DNA of 64,000 bases from DOZZ01 sp963792655 (GTDB lineage Bacteria; Acidobacteriota; Terriglobia; Bryobacterales; Bryobacteraceae), in assembly GCA_963792655.1 (NCBI GenBank), contig CAWBWU010000001.1:434001-498000 (forward strand), in the 5' to 3' direction. The notes under the pieces were generated by a model that saw only the letters and a list, made by a program, of their open reading frames with translations, ran no database searches and was not told where the DNA came from. Numbering within the stretch: position 1 is the stretch's first letter; each line of letters opens with the position of its first letter. The position numbers and the translations under genes are program-made. Of this stretch, positions 1 through 8,610 are shown piece after piece.

Positions 1-136
1 CGTGGCCGCCCATGCCGTCAATCACCAGGTAAATGCCACGCGCATCGTCGGCGTGAACGCGATCTTCGTTATTGCCGCGGACCACGCCCTGATGGCTGGT
101 GGCGGCGGAGAGATAGCGCGCGGGCGTGTTCGTCAT
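1..136 (-). CDS. PP2C-family Ser/Thr protein phosphatase, N-terminal part
   Basis: Only the first 45 codons are inside the window; the gene runs off the left edge. Read from an ATG at 136 it gives a short leader, then HQGVVRGNNEDRVH and GIYLVIDGMGGH. NNEDR and DGMGGH are the first two metal-binding motifs of PPM/PP2C phosphatases, whose Asp residues hold the catalytic Mn/Mg ions. These enzymes remove phosphate from Ser/Thr residues and usually oppose a Hanks-type kinase. The start overlaps the stop of a 31-codon reading frame by four bases, and an FHA-domain gene lies just upstream, so the three look like one operon for phospho-Ser/Thr signalling. No kinase is visible in the window. The family call is firm despite the truncation. 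Confidence 0.85.
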   Translation of the reverse strand, partial: MTNTPARYLSAATSHQGVVRGNNEDRVHADDARGIYLVIDGMGGH

Positions 137-228
137 GGCTCGCGTCTCCGTCCGATCCACACCGCTGCGGCTGTGAACAGAATCAGAAGCGCGAGAAACG
201 CATACCGGGCTGCATGCAACCGCGTCAT
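133..228 (-). CDS. Small single-span membrane peptide (31 aa)
   Basis: An ATG at 228 opens a 31-residue frame consisting of a short basic start (MTRLHAARY), a hydrophobic stretch of about 16 residues (FLALLILFTAAAVWI) and a charged tail GRRREP. It starts four bases after the FHA gene stops and ends in an ATGA overlap with the phosphatase start. That spacing, and the textbook shape of a one-pass membrane peptide with a positive C-terminal flank, argue that it is translated. I do not recognise a family. It could tether or regulate the phosphatase, or simply couple translation between its neighbours; that is inference. Confidence 0.45.
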   Translation of the reverse strand: MTRLHAARYAFLALLILFTAAAVWIGRRREP

Positions 229-232
229 TGAA

Positions 233-1099
233 TCAGCGGACGGCGCGAAACTCCAGGTTGAGCACGCCAGCCAACCCGATGCGCGCTTTATCGGGCAGCG
301 GAATCTCTACGTTGCGATCCACGTCCTCACCGTTCACCTTCTCAATACTTTGAGGTATACGTTTGCCGTTGATCGTTGTTCCCAAACTGCTTAAATCTTT
401 GATGAAGAACTTCCCGCTGGCGGCATCACGCCGGATTTGCAGGTGTTCGCGCGAGATGTCTTTCTGCGATCCAAGCTTCAGATCGACCCACCGGTCGATC
501 GCGCCGCGGCCGATCTTTACCGTTTCGCGCGTCATCGGGTAAGTGTGCGCGCCGGTGTGATCTTCATACGTGATGTTGGCGTAGAGAACGCCTGTCGCAC
601 GATGCGTATCGATGTCTGCGGTGCGCATCGTTTCCGTGGTGCTGGTGTCGCCGTCCGGACGCCGCTTCGTCACGCGCTCGGTCATGATTCCGGCACGCTC
701 GGTTGCGTCAGCTTCACGCGGAAAGCTGGACACCACAATCAGCGCGTTCTCAGCCGCGTCGTCGTCGGTGTTCTCGTGAAACTCCACCACCCAATCGCCA
801 AGCGCTTCGTATTGTTTGCGAGGCGTGCGATCTTTCAGCAGCGGAATCTTCAGCCCTGCTCCGCTCTTGTTCAGGTCCGCAATTCGCGTACTCAGTGCGC
901 GCGCCGCCTCATCACGCACGCGCCCGATCAGCGGCTTTAGGCGGTCCAGATCGTCCGCGTAGAGGTAAACATCGAACACGTTCGGCACCAGGTTGGAGTA
1001 GTGGCTGGGCGCGGTGGCTGCCTCCATCTCGTCCAGGATGAGAGCGATGATGTCTTCCGGTGTGATTCGAACGATACCGCGTTTTGTATCTTGACTCAT
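233..1099 (-). CDS. FHA-domain protein (FhaA-like)
   Basis: About 288 residues. The C-terminal third is a forkhead-associated domain: the run VKIGRG, then SREHLQIRR, then DLSSLGTTINGKRI covers the Gly-Arg, Ser-x-x-His and Asn-Gly positions that bind phosphothreonine. The N-terminal part (VPNVFDVYLYADDLDRL) resembles the DUF3662 region of FhaA proteins. Such proteins read the output of Ser/Thr kinases and dock partners. I use the ATG at 1099; a TTG eight codons upstream (1120) is also possible, and neither has a strong ribosome site. The gene is followed within a few bases by a small membrane peptide and a PP2C phosphatase, which fits a phospho-signalling operon. Confidence 0.8.
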   Translation of the reverse strand: MSQDTKRGIVRITPEDIIALILDEMEAATAPSHYSNLVPNVFDVYLYADDLDRLKPLIGRVRDEAARALSTRIADLNKSGAGLKIPLLKDRTPRKQYEALGDWVVEFHENTDDDAAENALIVVSSFPREADATERAGIMTERVTKRRPDGDTSTTETMRTADIDTHRATGVLYANITYEDHTGAHTYPMTRETVKIGRGAIDRWVDLKLGSQKDISREHLQIRRDAASGKFFIKDLSSLGTTINGKRIPQSIEKVNGEDVDRNVEIPLPDKARIGLAGVLNLEFRAVR

Positions 1100-1197
1100 G
1101 CCAGAGCAAGGTGCGCGCAAGCGGGCACACTCAGTTCCCTCGGTCTATTGTAGCTAGCGGTATAACTACACGGGCATGCGCGCGGCCCGTAGCGCCC

Positions 1198-1265
1198 GTC
1201 AGAGGCGCGACTGGAGGAAGCGCATTGGCCTGGGTTCGGTTTTTCAGAATGCGTGAGCTTTCGAT
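1198..1265 (+). repeat. Partial copy of dispersed palindromic repeat
   Basis: This stretch starts GTCAGAGGCGCGACTGGAGG and ends AATGCGTGAGCTTTCG. It matches the left half of the complete repeat at 17485-17688 with only a few mismatches, in the same orientation. The right arm is missing, so this looks like a truncated copy. It lies in the intergenic space between the FHA gene and the O-antigen ligase-like gene. Confidence 0.7.
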
Positions 1266-1286
1266 CCCAAATCCTTCAACGCAGTA

Positions 1287-2561
1287 TTAAGACACTGCGT
1301 ACGCGCGCATGCGGGCAGGCGCTCGCATCCGGCGATGAATCAGGATCAGCGTTACAGCAATAGCAAGAAAGAATCTGGCCAGTCCGCCGAACGGGCTGAC
1401 GAAAAAGTTGTATACCGAGAAAATCATGAAGAACAGGGTGAGTGCGTAGAGCGGGTGCAGCGGTTCGCGCCCGATGTACTGGCGCAGCGTCTTCACCGAT
1501 GCGATCAGCAGAAACACAAAGAACGCGGGTCCCAGGATTCCCGCCTCGTACCAGACCTGCAGGAATTCAGAATGCCCGGGGTGCGTGTCCGGGCGCCCGA
1601 AGCGCCGTCCGGCGGATTCAGAGAACGTTCCGCGAATCACGTTGTCCGTCTCGGAACTGTTGGCCCACGAACCGCTACCCACGATGGGCGATTGCCGGAT
1701 GCCATACACCGCGGCAGTTGCCAGCGCCACGCGTTCGGAGTTCGACGCCGAGCGGCGGTCGCCATAGTTCTCGGCAGTTGCCGCGAGCGAATACACCACT
1801 GCGCCCGAAGCCAGCATCACGGCCATGCCAAGGCCCACGCCATAGAGCGATCGGAAGCGTACGCGCGTCAAAACTTTCGCCAGCATGATCGAGCCGCCCA
1901 GCAGACAGATGCCGCTCAGCGAACGATAGTCCAGATAAATGTCCAACACACCCAAGCCGAGCCACGTGACTGCGGTGAGCATGTACCGCTGTCTGACCGG
2001 AATCAACGGCACCAGCGCCAGGACGAGCATTAACAGCGGAAGCGCCACGTACAGCTTGTAGTAGGCGCTCTCGAAACTCAGCCGTTCTGCGGTCAGGAGA
2101 AACCCGATAGATAAGCCCACGATGAACGCGAAAATGCGCGACGGATGTTTGCGGCAAATCGCGTTGAGCCCAATCACATCGGTGATGAGGAAGATCATGC
2201 GCGCCCATCCCCGCATCAGGTTCGACAGCTCCGTGCGGTTTACCAGGTCCGCAATCATGTACGCGATCAGCGACACCACCAGCGTGATTACCGCCAGCCG
2301 CAACGTGGAATCCCAGTAACGCCTTTCGCGGAAGCTCATGATCGCGGAGCCCACCGCGATCAGCGCCATCAGCAACTCGCCCACATAGACCTGTCCGGCA
2401 AACGTGAAGCCAAGCAGTTCGGATGTGACCGGGAACAGCGCGCCCAACACCAGCACTGCTCCCATCCACAATGCCGGAGCGCGCGGCAGCAACTGCTCGC
2501 GGCGCGAGGAGGCCCGGCGGTATGCAACAGGTCCGGTGGAGATAGGGAAGGTGGTGGACAT
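1287..2561 (-). CDS. O-antigen ligase/polymerase-like membrane protein
   Basis: A 424-residue protein with about ten to twelve hydrophobic spans and a larger loop near the C-terminus containing HPGHSEFLQVWYEAGILG. That is the form of the Wzy_C/WaaL signature, in which a periplasmic His and following residues take part in joining or polymerising undecaprenyl-linked glycans. The length fits the family. The ATG at 2561 is preferred to a TTG three codons earlier. The gene is divergent from an acyltransferase gene 83 bases away and sits beside a second one, so the cluster probably builds and decorates a surface polysaccharide. Whether it is a ligase or a polymerase cannot be told from sequence alone. 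Confidence 0.75.
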   Translation of the reverse strand: MSTTFPISTGPVAYRRASSRREQLLPRAPALWMGAVLVLGALFPVTSELLGFTFAGQVYVGELLMALIAVGSAIMSFRERRYWDSTLRLAVITLVVSLIAYMIADLVNRTELSNLMRGWARMIFLITDVIGLNAICRKHPSRIFAFIVGLSIGFLLTAERLSFESAYYKLYVALPLLMLVLALVPLIPVRQRYMLTAVTWLGLGVLDIYLDYRSLSGICLLGGSIMLAKVLTRVRFRSLYGVGLGMAVMLASGAVVYSLAATAENYGDRRSASNSERVALATAAVYGIRQSPIVGSGSWANSSETDNVIRGTFSESAGRRFGRPDTHPGHSEFLQVWYEAGILGPAFFVFLLIASVKTLRQYIGREPLHPLYALTLFFMIFSVYNFFVSPFGGLARFFLAIAVTLILIHRRMRAPARMRAYAVS

Positions 2562-2644
2562 GGCGAGCAAAGCCCGTCGCGCGCCCGGGAATTGCGGCGC
2601 TTCTGAAATTTTCTCACAGCCCTGTATTCTGAAAAGCGTTCCTG

Positions 2645-3742
2645 ATGGGAATCCTTCGTCTTGTTCTTGCCATTTGCGTGATCGTCGTTCACACCGCGCC
2701 CATCGGGGGAGTGTTTCCTCTGATCGGCGGGCGCCCGGCAGTTCAGATCTTTTACATGATCAGCGGCTTCTATATGGCGCTCGTGCTGAATGAAAAGTAT
2801 GCTGACTCGCGCCAGGGCCGGCTTCTTTTCTACAGAAACCGCCTGCTGCGCATCTTTCCGCCGTACCTGTTTGTGCTGGCCATCGCGTTTATCGTGGGGC
2901 TTGCTATACACGCTGATGCGATTGATTACTGGATTCGCTTCGGCGCCCGGCTCACTCCGGTGACACTCGCCGCTTTGGTTATCACGAACATATCGGTCGT
3001 CGGCCAGGACGTGATGATGTTCATGAAAGTCGATCCCGCATCCGGTGCGTTGTTCCCGGCGGCGACGCTCAACAGCGATCTTCCGGCCTGGCACTTTCTG
3101 CTGATGCCCCAAACATGGTCGATCAGTCTGGAACTGATCTTCTATGCGATTGCGCCGTTTCTGGTGCGCCGCCGCATGCGCGTGATTGTGGGTCTGATCG
3201 GCCTGAGCTTGCTGACACGCGTGCTGCTGAGCTGGAAGGCGGGGCTGCTGACCGACCCGTGGAACTATCGCTTTTTCCCGAGCGAGATCGCGACGTTTTT
3301 GACCGGCGTCGTGCTCTACCGCGCTTACCGGCGGCTGCGCGAAGCAAACCGCCTGCCGGATCGTTCCGCTGGGTGGGTATGTCTTGGCGCGCTGATCCTG
3401 TTGATTGTGGTTCTGCCGCAATGGCTGCCCGTGCGGCTTCTGATCGCCTGCATCTACAGTGCGGCTGCACTCTCGATGGCGCTCATCTTCGATGCTTCGC
3501 GCGATTCCGCGGTCGATCGGTATATCGGCGAATTGTCCTACCCGCTTTACCTGTTACACAGTGTCGTTCTTTCGGTGCTGACCGCGTTCAACATCACCGC
3601 CGCGCTGCCTTGCATCCTTCTTTCGCTGGCTGCGAGCGTGGTTGTTCAGCGCTTTCTGGATCGCCCTCTCGATGCCATCCGGCACGCGGCACCCAAACCG
3701 TCAGAACTCAGCCTGATTGGCGCAAACGCGCACCGCGGCTGA
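2645..3742 (+). CDS. Acyltransferase 3 family membrane protein
   Basis: A 365-residue integral membrane protein of the OafA/YrhL acyltransferase-3 family. It opens with MGILRLVLAICVIVVHTAP, where the His at the end of the first span is the usual catalytic position, and continues with about ten hydrophobic helices. The late segment IGELSYPLYLLHSVVLS is the common 'SYplYLlH' signature of the family. Members move acetyl or other acyl groups from the cytoplasm onto sugars, and here the substrate is most likely a surface glycan, given the O-antigen ligase-like gene transcribed away from it and a second family member 0.5 kb downstream. The acyl group and acceptor are unknown. Confidence 0.8.
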   Translation: MGILRLVLAICVIVVHTAPIGGVFPLIGGRPAVQIFYMISGFYMALVLNEKYADSRQGRLLFYRNRLLRIFPPYLFVLAIAFIVGLAIHADAIDYWIRFGARLTPVTLAALVITNISVVGQDVMMFMKVDPASGALFPAATLNSDLPAWHFLLMPQTWSISLELIFYAIAPFLVRRRMRVIVGLIGLSLLTRVLLSWKAGLLTDPWNYRFFPSEIATFLTGVVLYRAYRRLREANRLPDRSAGWVCLGALILLIVVLPQWLPVRLLIACIYSAAALSMALIFDASRDSAVDRYIGELSYPLYLLHSVVLSVLTAFNITAALPCILLSLAASVVVQRFLDRPLDAIRHAAPKPSELSLIGANAHRG

Positions 3743-3797
3743 TTTGTAACACAATTTTCATTCACCGGAATGGCATTTGCCGATATCCTCATTCTGA

Positions 3798-4148
3798 ATG
3801 GAACAATTGACCATAGACCAGGCACAGGCGGGAGACCTCACGATCTTTACACTTAACGGGCCGCTCACTTTGTCGACTATGTTCGAGTTCCAGTCTGCTT
3901 TGCGCAACACCGATCTGAAGGGCGTGGTGCTCGATATGGCCGGCGTTCCTTATATGGACTCCGCCGGTTTGGGCGTGCTGCTCTCGCAGTTCGTTCACGC
4001 GCAGCGCGTGGCGCTCCCATTTGCGCTTGCCGGCGCTAACGAACGCGTGCTCAGGCTGTTTGAGATTACTCATACCGACAAGGTGCTGCCGCTGCACGCC
4101 AGCATCGCAGACGCCCAGCAGGCATTGAGCTCCGCTCGCGTACAGTAA
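3798..4148 (+). CDS. STAS-domain anti-sigma factor antagonist
   Basis: A 116-residue protein that is one STAS domain. It begins with a strand pair (DLTIFTLNGPLTLSTMFEFQ) and carries GVVLDMAGVPYMDSAGLGVL, where the Ser of MDSAGLG is the residue phosphorylated by anti-sigma kinases in SpoIIAA/RsbV proteins. Unphosphorylated forms bind the anti-sigma factor and free the sigma factor. No partner kinase or sigma factor gene is nearby, so it may instead belong to another phosphorylation switch. It sits between two acyltransferase genes, with gaps of 55 and 73 bases. Confidence 0.85.
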   Translation: MEQLTIDQAQAGDLTIFTLNGPLTLSTMFEFQSALRNTDLKGVVLDMAGVPYMDSAGLGVLLSQFVHAQRVALPFALAGANERVLRLFEITHTDKVLPLHASIADAQQALSSARVQ

Positions 4149-4221
4149 GTACTCCCCGCGGCCCGGCGCTGTAATTCTGGGCGCCTTGGCAGGCTGGTAC
4201 TCTGGGGCATTGAAACCACCC

Positions 4222-5271
4222 ATGCGGTCCGCATCGATCCCGTCGCTTGACGGAATACGTGCGATCTCGATCGCGCTGGTCATTCTCTCCCATGCCGCGG
4301 GCTTTGAGAAAGGCCGCTCGTTTCTCTACAAACTGCTGTGCTTCCATGGCCCGCTGGGCGTTCGGATTTTCTTTGTCATCTCGGGGTTCTTGATCACCAC
4401 GCTGTTGATGAAGGAGCGCTCGAGCGTGGGCGTCATCTCGCTTGCGAAGTTCTACGCGCGCCGTGCCATACGGATCTTGCCGGCGTTTCTGGCGTATGTT
4501 GCCGCGGTCTTTCTGCTGCGCCAGTTTGGAGTCATCTCGTTCGCCTCGGCAGATCTGGCGTACGCACTGACTTACACGGTCAACTATGCACCGGCTATGT
4601 CCTGGTGGCTCGGGCACCTCTGGTCACTCTCGGTCGAAGAACAGTTCTATCTACTTTGGCCGCTGATGATGCGGCTCTTCAGCTTGCGGATCTGCGCCGG
4701 CATCGCGGCAGTCTCTATCTTTCTAGGCGTGCTGGTTGGTCTATTCCATCGGGCTACGGGCGTCACACTGGCTCAGGGCACCGCGTTTCCGCTGGTCTGC
4801 GGCAGCATCGCGTCCGGTTGCCTCGGGGCTCTGTTCTACCCGAAGATCCGCCATACTCTCGAAAGCTTATGGGTCGCGCTCGTCTGCGTTGCCGGCCTGC
4901 CCTTCGTGTTCTACTTCGATACGGTATTCACGGGAAGCTGGTCGCGCCTGGTGCTGATCGTATCCGATCTCATCTTGACTCTCTGCGTGTTGCGATTAGT
5001 CACGGTGTACGACGGACCAGTTGGCAAGCTACTGAACTCCAAACCCCTGGTCTGGATCGGGAAGCTGAGTTACTCGCTCTATCTCTGGCAGGAACTATTC
5101 TGGAACCCAGCCCAACCGCTAGGGAGCGCAGTGCTGAGCTTGGCGCTAACACTAGGATGCGCAATGCTCTCGTTCTACTTATTGGAGCTCCCACTGATGA
5201 AGCTAAGAAAGCAGCTATCACCGGTGGGAAAAGTAAGCGAACCGGCTCAGGGCGAGTTAGCCAACGCTTAG
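4222..5271 (+). CDS. Acyltransferase 3 family membrane protein (OafA-like)
   Basis: About 349 residues read from the ATG at 4222 (MRSASIPSLDGIRA). An upstream TTG at 4186 would add 12 residues, but SLDGIRA is where the family normally begins. The catalytic His comes in ALVILSHAAG, and GHLWSLSVEEQFYLLWP is the strongly conserved OafA segment. About ten membrane spans follow. Compared with the gene at 2645 this is a closer match to classic sugar O-acetyltransferases. It probably acts on the same surface polysaccharide; the exact acceptor is not visible. Confidence 0.85.
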   Translation: MRSASIPSLDGIRAISIALVILSHAAGFEKGRSFLYKLLCFHGPLGVRIFFVISGFLITTLLMKERSSVGVISLAKFYARRAIRILPAFLAYVAAVFLLRQFGVISFASADLAYALTYTVNYAPAMSWWLGHLWSLSVEEQFYLLWPLMMRLFSLRICAGIAAVSIFLGVLVGLFHRATGVTLAQGTAFPLVCGSIASGCLGALFYPKIRHTLESLWVALVCVAGLPFVFYFDTVFTGSWSRLVLIVSDLILTLCVLRLVTVYDGPVGKLLNSKPLVWIGKLSYSLYLWQELFWNPAQPLGSAVLSLALTLGCAMLSFYLLELPLMKLRKQLSPVGKVSEPAQGELANA

Positions 5272-5320
5272 GCAGAACAATTTGACATCCTTTCGTGAAT
5301 CTACGGACTGTCTTCCGGGC

Positions 5321-5420
5321 ATTGCGGAGATCGGCCCGTTATTCTCCGCATTGTTCGCGGAGAAAGTCTGGACAATGCGGAGATTACAAGACATAATATC
5401 CGCAAGGGCTGCGGAGAATG
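5321..5420. promoter_or_regulatory. Cluster of TGCGGAGA boxes before the Fic gene
   Basis: Five copies of a GCGGAGA box lie in 100 bases directly upstream of the Fic gene: near 5322 (TTGCGGAGA), 5343 (inverted, TCTCCGCA), 5355 (CGCGGAGA), 5374 (ATGCGGAGA) and 5410 (TGCGGAGA, ending at the start codon). Four share one orientation. I see no comparable group elsewhere in the window. The neighbouring Fic protein has a DNA-binding-like C-terminus, so autoregulation through these boxes is a reasonable guess. The last box may also serve as ribosome site. Confidence 0.55.
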
Positions 5421-6521
5421 TACATTCACGAGCGCAAGGACTGGCCGGACTTCCACTGGGACAAATCTAAGCTCGCAGAGCCTCTCGCTTCCGTCCGTTT
5501 TCGGCAGGGCGGCCTCATCGGGCAGATGAAAGGCCTCGGCTTTCGCCTCCAGCAGGAAGCTGTGCTGGAAACCCTGACCAAAGACGTTTTGAAGACCAGC
5601 GAAATCGAAGGCGAAATGCTTGATGCTGAGCAAGTCCGTTCCTCGGTGGCTAGGCGTCTGGGATTGGACATTGGCGGTCTCAAGCCTACGGATCGCAACG
5701 TCGAAGGCGTTGTCGAGATGATGCTCGATGCCACGAGACATTATGACCGCCCTTTGACCGATGAACGGCTGTTCGGCTGGCAGGCCGCGTTATTCCCGAC
5801 TGGCCGCAGCGGAATGTCGAAAATCAGAACCGGCGCGTGGCGCCATGAAAGCTCAGGGCCGATGCAGGTTGTCTCCGGCCCCATTGGAAAAGAGAAGGTG
5901 CATTTCGAAGCACCGAGAGCTGACCGCATCGAGAAAGAAATGACCGCCTTCCTCACGTGGTTCGAGAGTAAGGACGCGACCGATCCCGTCTTTAGATCTG
6001 GCCTCGCGCATCTCTGGTTCGTTACGATCCATCCGTTTGAAGATGGCAACGGCCGCATTGCGCGGGCCATCGCTGATATGGCGCTCGCACGGTCCGAACA
6101 AAGCTCGCAACGTTTCTACAGCATGTCGGCGCAGATCAAGCTGGAGCACAAAGAGTATTACGACATCCTCCAAGCCACACAGAAGAGCACCATGGACGTC
6201 ACTGATTGGATGCTCTGGTTTCTCGACTGTTTAGGTCGCGCCATAGACCGTGCTCATTCGACCTTGGAGGTGGTCATTGATAAAGCACGGCTCTTAGATC
6301 GCATCAAGGACGTTCATCTCAATGACCGTCAGCGCTCCGTGATCAACCGCCTGCTCGACGGGTTTGACGGCAACCTTACGAGCTCAAAATACGCGAAACT
6401 CACGAAGTGCTCACAGGACACTGCTCACCGCGACATCCAGGCGCTGGTAGAACGCGGGGTTCTTGTTCAGAACCCTGAAGGCGGGCGCAGCACGAGCTAT
6501 TCGCTCGCACCCCTCAGATAG
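5418..6521 (+). CDS. Fic-family protein with DUF4172 N-terminus and C-terminal wHTH
   Basis: A 367-residue protein in three parts. Residues 1-100 match the DUF4172 leader (MYIHERKDWPDFHWD); within it TSEIEG around residue 59 fits the inhibitory [S/T]xxxE[G/N] motif that blocks ATP in class II Fic proteins. The Fic core holds HPFEDGNGR near residue 205, the complete HPFx[D/E]GN[G/K]R motif for transfer of AMP to hydroxyl side chains. The last 70 residues look like a winged helix (SSKYAKLTKCSQDTAHRDIQ). The protein therefore appears able to AMPylate and to bind DNA. It is a single gene behind a promoter with repeated boxes; the target is unknown. Confidence 0.88.
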   Translation: MYIHERKDWPDFHWDKSKLAEPLASVRFRQGGLIGQMKGLGFRLQQEAVLETLTKDVLKTSEIEGEMLDAEQVRSSVARRLGLDIGGLKPTDRNVEGVVEMMLDATRHYDRPLTDERLFGWQAALFPTGRSGMSKIRTGAWRHESSGPMQVVSGPIGKEKVHFEAPRADRIEKEMTAFLTWFESKDATDPVFRSGLAHLWFVTIHPFEDGNGRIARAIADMALARSEQSSQRFYSMSAQIKLEHKEYYDILQATQKSTMDVTDWMLWFLDCLGRAIDRAHSTLEVVIDKARLLDRIKDVHLNDRQRSVINRLLDGFDGNLTSSKYAKLTKCSQDTAHRDIQALVERGVLVQNPEGGRSTSYSLAPLR

Positions 6522-6616
6522 CGCGATCCAACAAAATCAAAGCAATGCTGTGCTGCGAGATCGGAATTGAAGACCCCGAGAGTCTGGTTGTCGGATTTGC
6601 GAGTCGACCACAGAGC

Positions 6617-6651
6617 AAAAAAAAGCGCCGGTCACATTTCGTGACCGGCGC
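6617..6651 (-). terminator. Intrinsic terminator of ftsH
   Basis: On the minus strand an 11-base-pair perfect stem (GCGCCGGTCAC with GTGACCGGCGC, five-base loop) is followed by eight T residues. It lies 16 bases past the ftsH stop, as expected for a Rho-independent terminator. Confidence 0.92.
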
Positions 6652-6666
6652 ACTTACTTCTGTTTG

Positions 6667-8577
6667 TTATGCGGGTGAGGGGTTCTCGCCTTCGCTGAGG
6701 CCCGGCACTCTCCGGCCGCCTTCGGGCCGAATTACCTGCTGCGTCGGCTCTTCCGTCGACTTGGCGGTCGGCGGCTGCGGCGGCAGATTCTTGCCTTCGA
6801 GAATCATGCGCACTTCCGCGCCATCCAGAATCTCGCGAACCAGCAACATCTCGGCAACCTTCACCAGCGCCGCGGAGTGTTCCTGAACGATCTGGAACGC
6901 GCGATCATAACCGCGTTGCACCAGCTTCTTCACCTGTTCGTCGATGCGAATCGCCGTCTCTTCGCTGTAGTCGCGATGTTGTGAAATCTCGCGGCCCAGG
7001 AAAATCTGCTCTTCTTTCTTGCCGAAGCTCAGCGGACCAAGCTCGCTCATGCCCCACTCGCAAACCATCTTGCGCGCCATTTCCGTTGCGCGTTCGATGT
7101 CGTTGCCTGCGCCGGTGGTCATGTGCTTCATGTAGATCTCCTCGGCGATGCGGCCGGCCATCAGGATGGCGAGCTGATCTTCGAGGTAATCCTTGCTGTA
7201 GCTATGCTTGTCGTCGGTCGGCAGTTGCATCGTGACGCCAAGCGCCATGCCACGCGGAATGATCGTGACCTTGTGCAGCGGGTCGGCATACGGCAGCATG
7301 ACCGCGACAACGGCATGGCCAGCTTCGTGATAGGCCGTGTTGCGCTTCTCTTCGTCGGTGAGGATCATCGACTTGCGCTCGGCGCCCATCAGCACCTTGT
7401 CCTTCGCCATTTCGAAGTCGACCATCATGACGACCTTGCGATTCTGGCGCGCGGCATTCAGCGCCGACTCGTTCACCAGGTTCGCCAGATCGGCGCCAGC
7501 CAGGCCGGGTGTCCCGCGTGCCAGCACGCTGAGATCGACATCGTCGCCCAGCGGAATCTTCTTGGTGTGAACCTTGAGGATCGCTTCACGTCCGCCGACA
7601 TCCGGGCGTCCCACGACGACGCGGCGATCGAAACGACCAGGGCGGAGCAGCGCCGGGTCGAGCACATCCGGCCGGTTCGTCGCAGCAACCAGAATCACGC
7701 CTTCGTTCGATTCGAAGCCATCCATCTCCACCAGCAGTTGGTTCAGCGTCTGCTCGCGTTCATCATGACCGCCGCCCAGACCTGCGCCGCGATGGCGGCC
7801 AACTGCGTCAATCTCATCGATGAACACGATGCACGGGGCATTCTTCTTGCCCTGTTCAAACAGGTCGCGCACGCGGCTCGCGCCGACGCCAACGAACATT
7901 TCGACAAAGTCCGAACCCGAGATCGAGAAGAACGGCACGCTGGCTTCACCCGCGATGGCGCGCGCAAGCAGCGTCTTGCCGGTGCCTGGCGAACCGATCA
8001 GCAGCACGCCTTTCGGAATGCGGCCGCCGAGTTTCTGGAACTTGGCCGGTTCTTTCAGGAACTCGATAATCTCTTCGAGCTCTTCCTTGGCTTCTTCCAC
8101 GCCGGCGACATCTTTGAACGTCACCTTCTTCTGCTGTGTGGAGTGCAGGCGCGCACGGCTCTTGCCGAAGCTCAGCGCCTTGTTACCGCCGCTCTGCATC
8201 TGGCGCATCATGAAGATCCAGAACGCCAGCAGCAGGATGAATGGCGAGATGTTGATCAGCACCGACATCCACGGCGTGCTGGAGGAATCCTTGAATTCCA
8301 GATTGATCTTGTGATCGTCGAGCGCTTTGACGACGTCCTGATAGTTCGACGGCAATTGCGATTTGAATGTCGCGACATTGTCGGCATAGTCGCCGCGGGC
8401 TTCCGTACCCGTTATGACAACGTTCTTAATGCTGTTGGCATCGATCTGCTTCATCAACTCCGTGTACGTCATGTTCCGCTCGGGTTTCGAGTGGTTCTGG
8501 TGGACAACAGTCCACAGCAGGATCAGCACACAAATCAATACTGCCCATACAAGGATGGTTTTAAAATTCGCGTTCAC
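6667..8577 (-). CDS. ftsH: ATP-dependent zinc metalloprotease FtsH
   Basis: A 636-residue membrane-bound AAA+ protease that unfolds and degrades membrane and short-lived cytosolic proteins. Two N-terminal membrane spans (about residues 7-25 and 102-124) enclose a short periplasmic domain. The AAA module has Walker A GSPGTGKT near 195, Walker B IVFIDEIDA and the pore-loop segment FVEMFVG. The zinc site HEAGH lies near 417-421. The C-terminus is proline-rich. The start is a GTG at 8577 with GGAGGA just upstream; no nearby ATG fits as well. Length and motif order are normal for FtsH. tilS lies immediately upstream on the same strand, an arrangement common in bacteria, and a strong terminator follows. 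Confidence 0.98.
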   Translation of the reverse strand: MNANFKTILVWAVLICVLILLWTVVHQNHSKPERNMTYTELMKQIDANSIKNVVITGTEARGDYADNVATFKSQLPSNYQDVVKALDDHKINLEFKDSSSTPWMSVLINISPFILLLAFWIFMMRQMQSGGNKALSFGKSRARLHSTQQKKVTFKDVAGVEEAKEELEEIIEFLKEPAKFQKLGGRIPKGVLLIGSPGTGKTLLARAIAGEASVPFFSISGSDFVEMFVGVGASRVRDLFEQGKKNAPCIVFIDEIDAVGRHRGAGLGGGHDEREQTLNQLLVEMDGFESNEGVILVAATNRPDVLDPALLRPGRFDRRVVVGRPDVGGREAILKVHTKKIPLGDDVDLSVLARGTPGLAGADLANLVNESALNAARQNRKVVMMVDFEMAKDKVLMGAERKSMILTDEEKRNTAYHEAGHAVVAVMLPYADPLHKVTIIPRGMALGVTMQLPTDDKHSYSKDYLEDQLAILMAGRIAEEIYMKHMTTGAGNDIERATEMARKMVCEWGMSELGPLSFGKKEEQIFLGREISQHRDYSEETAIRIDEQVKKLVQRGYDRAFQIVQEHSAALVKVAEMLLVREILDGAEVRMILEGKNLPPQPPTAKSTEEPTQQVIRPEGGRRVPGLSEGENPSPA

Positions 8578-8610
8578 ACTTCCTCCGCGTTACAAATAGA
8601 CGCCATACAG

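Noticed and set aside
2369..3421. 350-codon frame opposite the acyltransferase gene and the start of the O-antigen ligase-like gene
   Set aside because: No domain, strongly biased composition, and it spans two real genes with membrane-protein patterns.
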